The notes under the pieces are model-generated. The model made no database searches. It was not told the DNA's origin and saw only the letters and a list, made by a program, of their open reading frames with translations. Positions 26,175 through 36,711 of a stretch of DNA of 64,000 bases are shown here, in pieces; within the stretch, counting starts at the first letter, position 1, and every line of letters starts with the position of its first letter. Source of the DNA: Saussurea involucrata (taxonomy: Eukaryota > Streptophyta > Magnoliopsida > Asterales > Asteraceae). The translations under genes and the position numbers were made by a program. The DNA is taken from positions 142,960,983 to 143,024,982 of the forward strand of contig CM066319.1 of assembly GCA_033807775.1 (NCBI GenBank). The letters run 5' to 3'.

Positions 26175-28252
26175 TCAATTGTAACACCCCGAAAATTGGA
26201 GAACCAAAATTGGAGTCACGGACGTCCGCGAGAGGCAAACCAGACGTCTGCAAGGCGCGGAAGCCCGCGAGTCGTCCGCGGAGGCAACAAAGGTTTTGGG
26301 ATAGATATGGTTCGGCCGAGGCCGGACGTCCGCGAAGGGCCATGCAGACGTCCGCGACCTGTCTGATGAGTTAACTTGGGTATTTTAAGCCCTTCCTCTC
26401 TCTCTTTCCTCATTTTCACTCTCAAACCCTAACTCAACCTCTCTCTCCCTCTCTCAGCCAATTTTCCCCAAAAATACACAAACCCTTCTCCTCTCCTTCA
26501 TTTTCTTCACTCAAACTAAACCCCTTTCCACCATTGTTGAAGATATGGAAGCTTGAAGCTTTTGTGGGTGGTTAGAAGCTTTTGCTTGGAGATTCAAGTG
26601 ATTAAGGTAATATTCCTCTACCCAAAGGCTAGGTTGTTGTTGTTTTCATCTTCTTTCTATTTTGGGGTATTGTTGGATGATTTTGGTTGTGTTTGGTTGA
26701 GGTGATCTTATCCTCCTTCATTTATGAAGATTATGGTTTTAGTATAAGTTGAGATTGTGATGATAAATGTTTGGGGAATGATTATACATGGTTGGATCGG
26801 GTTATTGATGGTTGGAAACTTATGGATCTAGGTTTTTGGAAGATTTGGCTTGAGGATCCATGTGCATCAAAGGAGCTTACGTTTGGGAAAAACCTAGATT
26901 TAGCATAAATCTAGCAAAGTAAGTTCAAGTGGCTTTGTGAAAACTTTGTACATTCCGAAATGTTATTTTTCCAAGTACTTATGTGTTTTACATGAAAAAT
27001 TTATCAATGCTGAGTTATTTGGTGGGTTTTAACTTTTGAAGTGTTTATGGTGGTAAATATTGTAAAACACTTACATTTGGAATTTTGGGAAATATTGTAA
27101 AATACCCATATTTGGGATTCTTGGGGAACTTGATAGATAAATCATAAACGAAATGTTTTGAGGAGTTGTTTTATACATGGAGTCTATTTGACATGAAAAT
27201 GCATTTTAATACAACTTGGAAATATGCATATAGTACGTTATGGAATGATTTGAAAATGTGACGGTGTGAGCCCTTTGGAAAAGAGGGTCGTCCTAACCCA
27301 AGGTTCGTTTCGGGTTTTCATGGATTTGAATTATTTATCGGTAAAAGTGTGTGTTGCTACATTTAAACTCATTATATTACTTTCCATGAATTATCTTTTG
27401 AGTTAGTTGAGCTTATGGCTCGGTATTGGATTTTATTAAGTCTTGGGGACATTTGTCCAGTTTTGATAGCTCAAAGTCGAGTTTTGATCATGGTTTACGT
27501 TATTGGGGAATTTCATATTTTGAATGCACTGGTTTATTCTTTTGGGGTCGTGTAATGTTTTAGACCTTCCTAGCTATGGATCCATAGGCATTTTAGTTTC
27601 CCAAGTCTCGCAGGCAAGAGATCGGGATTGATTGAGCTCAATTTACAAGACGTTAGTTTCTCTATTGTAGCATGGAATAGGCATCGGGTTCCATGATAAG
27701 TAAGGCGTGGGCCTACATGGTCGGGCGTCGTCTCATGGGCAGTAAGGTGTAATTCCATATGTGCTTGGCACGGGATAGGCATCGGGTTCCATGATAAGTA
27801 AGCCATGGGCTTATATGGTCGGGCGTCGTCTCATGGGCAGTATGTAATATCCCGGGTAAGTTCGTTAGTTAAAAGTTAGTTTTGTTAAATTTATGTAACG
27901 TTATAATTAATAATTAGGGTGAATTTGGGATAAATTATGAGTTAAGGGTATTTTGAGTCATTAGTGGATAGTTTAAGGTTTAAAGGATAAGTTTGAGTTA
28001 GATATTATCCCTTGCAATATTCAGATAATTCATAAAAACAGAAATATCCAGATCTGTAGGTGTGTGTGTTGAGAGCAAAAGAAGAAGAAAAAGAAAGGGG
28101 AAAGGTTAGGGCTTCAAATTTGATCCATTGGAGGTGTTTGAGGTATGTTTTCTTTACATATTATGTGTATAATTGATAGCTGAATGTTTCTATCGGAGTA
28201 GAATAGTTAGAATTACATCTGGTAATGAATCAGCCAATTTCTGGGTGAAAAA

Positions 28253-28530
28253 TGGGTAAACCGACAGTGGTGTCCGGATAAAGTAGAAGGTGTCCGGGTA
28301 GTTTTGTTGATGGTGTCCGGATGACTTTCTGAAGGTGTCTGGACAGGGTTTTATCCGGGTAAGTTCCTCTTTTCTTATGTTTTCCGGATGAAATGAGATA
28401 CCGGATAGTGTCCGGGTTACTTTGGTATCCGGATGTCGTCCGGATGGTTGTGGTGTCCGGAAAAGTCAAGTTGTCCGGATTCTTTATGTTGTCCGGAAAG
28501 TTGTCCGGATACTTTGAGGTTTCCGGATAA
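28253..28530. repeat. dispersed tccgga motif cluster in LTR
   Basis: About fifteen tccgg/ccgga units at irregular 12-30 bp spacing, many as gtgtccggat. The same cluster recurs in the 3' LTR (31613-31890). Confidence 0.6.
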
Positions 28531-28889
28531 CTTGGCTGTTTGGGTAATTTTGAGGATAAGAGTTATGTAGATGTATCTAGAGTCCATAACCTGCTAGTAA
28601 GTCTTATACATAAGTCGGTAAGGAGATATTTGTATGTAAATGGTTTCAGATTCTGAGAATTTTGGATAAAGGATCGGATAGCTCGGAGAAAGGCTTGGAA
28701 GCGTATTTTTAAGCATTCAAGGTGATTTTTGCTTTAAAACGTTTTTGAACTGGGATACATATATATGTGTATATATATATGAGATGATTATGTGGTAGGA
28801 ATATGATTATGTGTATATAAATGACGATATGATGTAATGAGATATATATTGTATTTATAGAAGCTTTGCACTACACGAGTGCACTTGTT

Positions 28890-29010
28890 GCCGGGTTCCG
28901 GTGTACGGACCGGTGTGTAGCCGGGTTCCGGTGTGTGGACCGGTGAGTAATCGGGTTCCGGTGTGCGGACCGACGGGTAGCCGGGTTCCGGTGAGCGGAC
29001 CGGTTGTTGA
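28890..29010. repeat. 30-bp tandem repeat in LTR (four copies)
   Basis: Four imperfect copies of a unit containing ccgggttccggtgtgcgg followed by accggtg. The array recurs at about 32262-32380 in the 3' LTR. On the minus strand it reads through as a proline-rich TPEPGY repeat; I take that as a by-product. Confidence 0.75.
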
Positions 29011-29471
29011 TTTATTAGTTGGCTTGCTACCAACTAATATGCCCATTTGTGGAGGAATAAGGTGAATGAGATGTACATTATGCACGAGTTTGGATTGGTA
29101 TTTAAATACGTGTGGTATGTTTATATTTTACGAAAGGATTACCAAAGGTTTATCTAAACTATTTTGATACAAAGGATTTACATAAAAGGTTTTATAATGA
29201 TTTCGGAAAGGACCGGGATTAACTCACTAGACCCGTTTGGTCTAACCCTCATTTTGTTTTCAAAAATATGTTTTCCAGGTTAAGGATCGGCAGGAGAGGA
29301 TGAAGTGTATGAAGCTTTTGATGGATGTTGATTAGGAAGCTTTTATATATTTTGTAATGTCAAGACTAATGAGACCGTACTTGGTTTGTTATGTAACTTT
29401 TGTTGTAAATCAATTATATGTATGAATGTTATGTATTATGATGTATGTTATGGGATATGGGTTGTTACAAA

Positions 29472-29483
29472 TGGTATCAGAGC
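29472..29483 (+). other. primer-binding site (initiator tRNA-Met)
   Basis: tggtatcagagc, an exact match to the usual plant initiator-Met tRNA primer site, two bases after the 5' LTR. Confidence 0.85.
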
Positions 29484-29730
29484 CCTAGTTTAAGGGATTT
29501 AGGTATTTGTACCCGTACCTAGACTTAAACTGCATGTGAAGTAGGATGTCCTTGATATATTAGAACCTTGGGATGCTAAGTATAAAAGGTAGAAGGAACA
29601 TCATGTAAGGTTATTTCAGATTACACCTGGCCAGTGTAATTGTGATCTTACAGGTGCATGTTTGGACTGGGATACCTTATTATATGGGGTATGTGCTTAT
29701 GTGTATATTAATCTTGTCTGAATCTACAGA

Positions 29731-30984
29731 ATGGCAAGCGGTACTAGAAATACGACTAGAGAGGGAGGAAGAAATCCTAATAGAACGAATCCAACAGTCG
29801 GGACAAGGGGAAGAGGAAGAGAAAGAGGTAGGGGCAGAACCGGAGGTAGAGTTCAGGGGCAAGGTACGGAGTTTATTACAAGAAACGATCTGATGGCGGA
29901 GATAGGAAGACTTCAAGCAAATATCCAGACTATGTTCGACCAAGCTCGTCATACTGAAACACCAGATCCTGGTTTGAAAGACGAAATGCCCATTACACCT
30001 ACAGTCATACCAGTGTCAAGAAGGTGTGATTACAAGATGTTCCTAAACTGTAGACCTCCAACTTACTCAGGAGATAGAGACCCAGTGAAGTCGATGAGAT
30101 GGTTAAAAGAAATAGAAGCCATCTTCAAGACCAGTAAGTGTGCGGATGAGGACAGAGTATTATACCGAACGGCGATGTTGAAGGCAGAAGCTCTGTACTG
30201 GTGGGAAGCTCACATTGATTCCACAAGGTCGGATGTATACTCTACTTTTACTTGTGACGAATTCACAACAGCATTCAAAGGACAGTTTTGTTCTCAAGCA
30301 GCAGTTAGACAATTGGAAGAGGAGTTCATGAACCTACACCAGCGAAGTTTATCGGTTAGGGATTACACTGCTCTCTTTCTGGAGAAGTCTCGCTTTGCAG
30401 AGTACTATGTTGCCACGGAGGCTCTAAAGATGGAAAGGTTTATTTTTGGGTTAAATGCATAAATTAGAAAGCTAGTGACTGCAAGAGGACCCGATACCTT
30501 CTCAGCCGCAGTGGATGCCGCGGAAAATGTGGAACAGGATAACCGGAGAGACGTTGGTGATAAGAGTGCTGGGAAAAGAAAACTGGAAGAAACGATGTAC
30601 GATTCGGAAGAATACGAATCCCCGAGGTTTGATAGTTATTCACCTTTCAGACAAGTTGAAAGACCATGCCCAAAATGCAATCGTGTTCATCAAGGAAACT
30701 GTTATGTGGATTCCCGAAGTTGTTACAAATGTGGAAAGACTGGTCACATTGTTAGAGACTGTCGGGTAACTCGATTATGTTTCGCTTGCAATTCCCCGGA
30801 TCATATTCAGTCAGAATGTCCGCAATGGAAAGCACAACAGGGTAGTATGACGGTAAGACCAACGGGTGTTAGGCCGGGAGAGGAACAAGGGCCTGAGGTA
30901 TCGAAAGTAAAGGGCCGTGTTTTTCAGATGACGGAACAAGAGGTGGAAGAAAGTCCTGATGGGGTTACAGGAATATTTCTATAA
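29731..30984 (+). pseudogene. gypsy gag with one in-frame stop
   Basis: ATG at 29731. The N-terminus is Arg/Gly-rich (RGRGRERGRGRTGGR, about residues 24-40). The retrotransposon gag domain follows, with PPTYSGDRDP, WLKEIEAIF, ALYWWEAH and F..QFCSQAAVRQLEEEF. A TAA at 30460-30462 interrupts after residue 243, and the same frame then continues to 30984. The second part has a CCHC zinc knuckle, CYKCGKTGHIVRDC, and a second one, CFACNSPDHIQSEC. Total length about 417 codons. With only this one lesion, the truncated product would lack both knuckles. It is chromovirus-like by domain pattern. Confidence 0.85.
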
Positions 30985-31202
30985 ACTCTATACGTGCTAA
31001 GGTGTTATCTGACTTCGGTGTAAAATGGTTATTGGTATTTCCGTGCTTTTGTTGCTTATCTGTGTTAGAGATATAGGTGGGTGTGGGGTGTCTATTCAGT
31101 TAGTTTCTATGGTTTTGATTGAGTTCGAAGTAGTAGTGATAAGTATTCATACCTTTTCGCTTAACCGAATTCCGGGATGGAATTCTTTTAAGGGGGAGAT
31201 GA
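30985..31202 (+). pseudogene. vestigial protease start, pol deletion scar and PPT
   Basis: After a one-base frame change the sequence still encodes a short protease-like stretch ending LSDFG, where gypsy proteases have D-S/T-G. Reverse transcriptase and integrase are missing. At 31140-31202 comes the gypsy-type 3' end (ccgaattccgggatggaa, then a purine tract) and LTR2. Confidence 0.6.
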
Positions 31203-32841
31203 TGTAATACCCCGGGTAAGTTCGTTAGTTAAAAGTTAGTTTTGTTAAATTTATGTAACGTTATAATTAATAATTAGGGTGAATTTGGGATAAATTATGA
31301 GTTAAGGGTATTTTGAGTCATTAGTGGATAATTTAAGGTTTAAAGGGTAAATTTGAGTTAGATATTATCCCTTGCAATATTCAGATAATTCATAAAAACA
31401 GAAATATCCAGATCTGTAGGTGTGTGTGTTGAGAGCAAAAGAAGAAGAAAAAGAAAGGGGAAAGGTTAGGGCTTCAAATTTGATCCATTGGAGGTGTTTG
31501 AGGTATGTTTTCTTTACATATTATGTGTATAATTGATAGCTGAATGTTTCTATCGGAGTAGAATAGTTAGAATTACATCTGGTAATGAATCAGCCAATTT
31601 CTGGGTGAAAAATGGGTAAACCGACAGTGGTGTCCGGATAAAGTAGAAGGTGTCCGGGTAGTTTTGTTGATGGTGTCCGGATGACTTTCTGAAGGTGTCT
31701 GGACAGGGTTTTATCCGGGTAAGTTCCTCTTTTCTTATGTTTTTCGGATGAAATGAGATACCGGATAGTGTCCGGGTTACTTTGGTATCCGGATGTCGTC
31801 CGGATGGTTGTGGTGTCCGGAAAAGTCAAGTTGTCCGGATTCTTTGTGTTGTCCGGAAAGTTTTCCGGATACTTTGAGGTTTCCGGATAACTTGGCTGTT
31901 TGGGTAATTTTGAGGATAAGAGTTATGTAGATGTATCTAGAGTCCATAACCTGCTAGTAAGTCTTATACATAAGTCGGTAAGGAGATATTTGTATGTAAA
32001 TGGTTTCAGATTCTGAGAATTTTGGATAAAGGATCGGATAGCTCGGAGAAAGGCTTGGAAGCGTATTTTTAAGCATTCAAGGTGAGTTTTGCTTTAAAAC
32101 GTTTTTGAACTGGGATACATATATATGTGTGTGTATATATATATATATATATGAGATGATTATGTGGTAGGAATATGATTATGTGTATATAAATGACAAT
32201 ATGATGTAATGAGATATATATTGTATTTATAGAAGCTTTGCACTACACGAGTGCACTTGTTGCCGGGTTCTGGTGTGCGGACCGGTGTGTAGCCGGGTTC
32301 CGGTGTGCGGACCGGTGAGTAGTCGGGTTCCGATGTGCGGACCGACGGGTAGCCGGGTTCCGGTGAGCGGACCGGTTGTTGATTTATTAGTTGGCTTGCT
32401 ACCAACTAATATGGCCATTTGTGGAGGAATAAGGTGAATGAGATGTACACGATGCACGAGTCTGGATTGGTATTTAAATACGTGTGGTATGTTTATATTT
32501 TACGAAAGGATTACCAAAGGTTTATCTAAACTATTTTGATACAAAGGATTTACATAAAAGGTTTTATAATGATTTTGGAAAGGACCGGGATTAACTCACT
32601 AGACCCGTTTGGTCTAACCCTCATTTTGTTTTCAAAATTATGTTTTCCAGGTTAAGGATCGGCAGGAGAGGATGAAGTGTAGGAAGCTTTTGATGGATGT
32701 TGATTAGGAAGCTTTTATATATTTTGTAATGTCAAGACTAATGAGACCGTACTTGGTTTGTTATGTAACTTTTGTTGTAAATCAATGATATGTATGAATG
32801 TTATGTATTATGATGTATGTTATGGGATTTGGGTTGTTACA
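31203..32841 (+). repeat. 3' LTR of the gag-only element
   Basis: TGTAATACCCC...GGTTGTTACA. Same content as the 5' LTR, including the tccgg cluster, the 30-bp repeats and the hairpin (32594-32618). It differs by scattered single bases and a longer TG/TA run near 32120-32150. Confidence 0.9.
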
Positions 32842-33740
32842 CAGTAAGGTCTAATCCCAAATGTGTTGTTGTGGATTTGGAGTGACCCAATATATAGACC
32901 TAGAGTGGTTGAAGTTGGGGGCTCCCTAGTCTCGCGGGCAATAGATCTGGAGTGATTGAGCTCAGTTTAAGAGAGTAATCTACGGGTGTGTTTTATTGCA
33001 TAGAAGGTGACCCACTTTTGTGTTCCGTCACGTGCAATGTATACGGGCCTCCCCCGTCACCGAAAGGTGTTGTTTTGGGTATTTGTGTTTATCCATGTTT
33101 TCGGTGACGTATCATATTTATGTGAATTGTTTTTCCACGTTATATGAGTTATGGGTTATGTTTCATCAAATGTTTGGGGATGTTTGGAATATTGGAGATT
33201 TATTTTTGAATTCAATCGTTTTGAGAATCAAATGCTATTTCACCTTTCACGTTGGTTTTGGGAATGAGTCCAATTTGGAAATCATTTTATATTAAAGCTT
33301 TCAACACGGGATTGTGTGAGTTGGAAAATAGGTGATTTGCATCTAAAGTAAATTCTTTTGAAATCATGACTTAAATTGCAATTATCACGATTTATGAATT
33401 TATATGGTCATGATAAAACTCTTGAACTCACTAGGCGTTAGCCTAACCCTTTTTATTTGTCGGCATGTGCAACAGGCTCGGGTTGGGAGTAGCTTTAGCT
33501 ACACTGTGAAGTGGCGAGTGCTAGTAGAGTGCACGAGATGTGATTTTGACTAGTGAAGTCTTCCGCGCTTATTTTGGATTAGCAACTTGTGTTGTGTTAA
33601 GTAATGCCTGTCTTAAGTTATTAATTGTGGAGATTATGATGTTTAAATTCTGAGGTATTTTCAGGGATGATCTGTATCCTCTTTTGAGTATTTTGTTGAA
33701 ATTAACGTTAGTTGATCGTTCCAATTTTGAGGGTGTTACA

Positions 33741-34196
33741 TCAACCAACTCAGAGATCTTGTCTACTAGTGCAACAAATCAAGACCAGGAATCTACCTTA
33801 AGACCCATGTGCTGAATGAAGCCAAGCTTAGAAGACAACAGGGTGAAGTAGTTCCTGATTGGATGATCCGAGAAACAAATGCCTTTGATGAATTTCTCTT
33901 TAAGGATGAACCTCTATAGCTGATAGATCCTTCTTTGTATTCTTCTAATATTTATCAGTAGTTATTCTTTAGTACTTGTAATTTCATTTCATTGTACTTG
34001 TAATTTTCCATCTTCCCTTGTAAACTTATTTAAGAAGATTAATGAAAATTTCAATGAAGTACTTTACTCCATCAGTACTAGAAAAGATCCCTGAAAACAG
34101 TAAATGGGACACGCATCTATAAGTCCTTTTTATCCTTATGTTTTTATACTTAGCAGTTTTCTTATGTTGCTTTGTCATCGTCAAATAGGGGGAGAT
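33741..34196 (+). other. Sirevirus 3' tail with polypurine tract
   Basis: Resumes the Copia element after the solo LTR. A short remnant of the accessory ORF leads into AT-rich non-coding sequence. It ends in ataggggga (34186-34194), the polypurine tract that primes plus-strand synthesis, directly before the LTR. Confidence 0.7.
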
Positions 34197-35164
34197 TGTT
34201 GATCCAAACCCTCTCAGTGATTTGATGATGATCCTTAGAATTACTTAGTGAAAATTATAAGTAACATTGTATGCATTGGTGTTTCACCATTAGTGATATC
34301 ATGCTGAGTCTGTTCAGTATCACTGATGGGTAACCACTGTCTTCATTATTCATCAGTGATAAATGCGCATCAGTGATAGCTGAGTCTGTTCAGTTGTACT
34401 GATGATCACTGATCAGTTCATCTGTAAACAATGTTGTTTGTAATCTCTGAAGACAAGTTTCACGACAAAGAGTTCATCGCTGACATCGAAGACAAAGCTG
34501 ATGAACAAGTGACAAGTCTACTAATGATATGATGCGGATATCAGTGAAACCAAGACAAGTCCACCCACGCGACGTTTCAAGAAGAAGACTTCAGCGATAA
34601 CTGAGTTACATCAGGTCTCACCGATGGAAGATCAACTCAGCAATCGTTGATCATGAAGCCTGCTCTACAAGAAATGTTTGTCTTATCCTCTTGCACACTT
34701 TAGTACGATTTGTCAGAAGCACATGCCTTTGTCCAGAATCGTACAAACCACTCTTCCACTACACTGTTCATCATGCGGCCCAAAGTATGTTTGCAAAAGT
34801 CAGAAGCATGTGCCCAACCAGATGTTGACGCCTGTAAAGTTCTCCTGACATGCATTAAATGCATGTAGTATAAATAGGAGGAATGCTCCTTCAGTTTGAA
34901 GGTGGTCATCCCTGAATCTTCGTAGTGCCATAAGAAAATTATCCCTAATTTTGTTTCTTCTTTTCTCTCTATTTCTTAGTGCAAGAAATATTTGTGATTC
35001 TCAAGTTTGTTTATAATAGGTTTTGTACTTAGTCTTATTCCGCAACAAACTGTAAATTGTTTGATTTATCAATAAACAATTTAGAAAACTATAATTCTTG
35101 TGTGTTTGTATTCATCCCCCCTCTTCTACAAACTATTAATTGTATAACCCTACGGGACCAACAA
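34197..35164 (+). repeat. 3' LTR of the Sirevirus-like Copia element
   Basis: Begins tgttgatcc and ends gggaccaaca, the usual Copia TGTTG...CAACA ends. About 968 bp. The U3 part is rich in imperfect atcactgat/atcagtgat motifs (34280-34410). A TATA box, tataaatag (34870-34878), and a downstream aataaa (35070) fit promoter and poly(A) signals. The partner LTR is outside the window, so boundaries rest on end motifs and the PPT. Confidence 0.75.
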
Positions 35165-35339
35165 TAAGCGGTTCAGATGGAGCTCTAAGTCTCCAAAAAC
35201 GTTGTGCTTTAGGAGCCATTCGTGAAAGAATTGCAAGGTTGATAAAATAGTTGAGTGAAAAGCAGGGAATGGATAGATCCTAAGTTGTGAATTACTACTT
35301 CATCATACCATCTACTTATAGTCGTGAAAAAGTTGCTTG

Positions 35340-35585
35340 GACGAAAGATTCGTCTGAAAGGGTCTGTTAGATTCGCCTGAAAAGACTGAAAACGCAGTCT
35401 GAAAAGGTCTGTAAGATTCGACTGAAAAATTAGTCTGAAAAGTTCTGTAAGAATCGTCTGAAAAGTTTTGTCAGATTCGCCTGAAAAAGTAGTCTGGAAA
35501 AGACAAAAGATTCGTTTGCAAAAGGTGTCTGAAAAGGTCTGAAAAAGTTGTCTGAAAATTATTGCAAGACTCGTCTGAAAATGAT
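35340..35585. repeat. minisatellite, about 30-bp degenerate unit
   Basis: About eight imperfect copies of a unit close to tctgaaaaggtctg followed by taagattcgcc. Spacing varies because of internal deletions. It lies between the Sirevirus LTR and the Mutator-like remnants. Confidence 0.65.
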
Positions 35586-35668
35586 TCATATTAAAAATAA
35601 CAACTCATACCAACTTAGTAATCAGTACAAAATTATTTCATAACAAACACATACTAATCAGTACAAAA

Positions 35669-36240
35669 TTATTCAAATGTCAAACTACGGCTACACGATG
35701 CTTGGCTTTTCGACAATCCCCGTCGACTTCTTATATGCTCTGGCGAGACGATTCTGTAAGTGTTAAGCTTCACTTTATCGTTGTACACTTCAATCACGGT
35801 ATGGTCATCAACATACTGACGTATATTGGCTACATCTTCATCGGTAGTCAATTCTACCAGTCCAGTCAATAAGTCTGCATTCGGCCTTTTAAAATACGAC
35901 CTATAATATTTTGGTTCATCGTAGTCTAGCTCTTTCATGATCTGCTGAAGCGGTTGCATGGAAAGATCGTCCACATCTAACATGTCAACATAAATTTCTA
36001 GACTACATAAGTAATGTCTTCTGGGTGGTTCTGTGAAGTAGCCTTGATGGTGGACTTTCATGGTGAACAATTGTGGATGTGCATATGTTCATGAACATTA
36101 ACAAAGTTAGCCTTACACAACATTTGACACAAGAAAAACCCAAAGAAACATACATACTAACCATATAACTCTTTGGCAGTGGCTGGAAGCAATTGAGATA
36201 AATACCTAAAGTTCCAGACATGAAGATTTGGGGATGCCAT
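35669..36240 (-). pseudogene. MuDR/MURA N-terminal PB1-like fragment
   Basis: The open part runs from ATG at 36061 down to a TAA at 35669 (130 codons). It starts MKVHHQGYF and has YYRSYFKRP and ELTTDEDVANIRQYV, the layout of the PB1-like domain at the N-terminus of plant MuDR transposases. A short upstream piece starting MASPNLHVWNF (ATG at 36240) may be a first exon, but a good splice acceptor is not evident. No zinc finger or DDE transposase follows; the product ends after a Ser/Arg-rich tail. A truncated transposase gene is the best reading. Confidence 0.5.
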
Positions 36241-36711
36241 GTAAGAAGAAGTTAATGAATACTATGTTCCTGTATAAGTGTTTTACGACTCATCTAGCGT
36301 GGAGTATTTATAGCCAAAGGTAGATGCCGGTTCGCATTGAAAAGTATGAAAACGTGGATTACCATAGTCTTGTCCCATAATGCTTTCCTTTTGGTTAAAC
36401 TATTCATATGGGTCTTTTAATATTTACTTTGTTATAAAAAACTTCAAGTACACTACTTTGGTGATTAATTTCTCATTCAAATGACGTTCGATGTGGACGT
36501 TCAATGTACCCAATCAAAGGTATGATGGAGGATTAAGCAATACAATATTAATCTACATAATGTTAAGTTAGATGTGGACGTCCATAGTTTGTGTCCAAAA
36601 TAAAGTAAGTCAACTTTAACAAGTATTGAGGTCAAAAACTTAACACTATAAAAGATTAATGTTACATTCCGAAAAAGTTTACGGACTACATAATAATAAA
36701 CAAAAAACAAC
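36241..36711. other. non-coding gap
   Basis: AT-rich; I recognise no gene, repeat or terminal repeat here. It separates the transposase fragment from the 3' end of the Ulp1 pseudogene. Confidence 0.4.

Larger units (their letters stand above)
27843..29469 (+). repeat. 5' LTR of the gag-only element
   Basis: TGTAATATCCC...GGTTGTTACA. It contains a cluster of tccgg motifs (28253-28520), four copies of a roughly 30-bp repeat (28890-29010), and the hairpin actcactagaccc-ggtctaac (29222-29246). Confidence 0.9.
27843..32841 (+). mobile_element. young gag-only gypsy retrotransposon
   Basis: Two LTRs of 1.63 kb (27843-29469 and 31203-32841) flank a 1.73-kb internal region. A perfect 5-bp TSD, cagta, lies at 27838-27842 and 32842-32846. 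There is a tRNA-Met primer site, a gag ORF with one stop, and a PPT (aagggggagatga). Reverse transcriptase, RNase H and integrase are absent. The two LTRs look almost identical by eye, differing at scattered single bases and a TA/TG repeat length, so the insertion is recent relative to everything around it. Confidence 0.9.
26180..33740 (+). repeat. solo LTR (LARD-related), split by a nested element
   Basis: Starts TGTAACACCCC and ends GGGTGTTACA. The flanks are tcaat (26175-26179) and tcaac (33741-33745), a 5-bp TSD with one change. Without the nested 27843-32841 element it is about 2.56 kb. It aligns along its length with the LARD LTR: gacgtccgcg repeats near the start, a ctagatttagc block near 26900, the cgtcaccgaaa hairpin (33055-33109) and the ACTCACTAG hairpin (33426-33447). 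It is therefore a diverged relative of the same family. Confidence 0.8.
358..35164 (+). mobile_element. Sirevirus-like Ty1/Copia retrotransposon with nested insertions
   Basis: Reading across the insertions gives the Copia order gag, protease, integrase, reverse transcriptase, RNase H, then an extra ORF region, a polypurine tract (PPT) and a 3' LTR. An additional ORF between RNase H and the 3' LTR is characteristic of Sireviruses, which is the basis for that assignment. The 5' LTR is not in the window. The element is broken by insertions at 1700-16405, 20064-21818 and 26180-33740, each with a 5-bp TSD. Its coding sequence also carries many stops and frameshifts, so it is inactive and must predate the nested insertions. 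Confidence 0.85.

Noticed and set aside
28788..29085. Minus-strand proline-rich ORFs with TPEPGY repeats (also 32160-32457)
   Set aside because: They are read-throughs of the 30-bp LTR tandem repeat, which is open in several frames.
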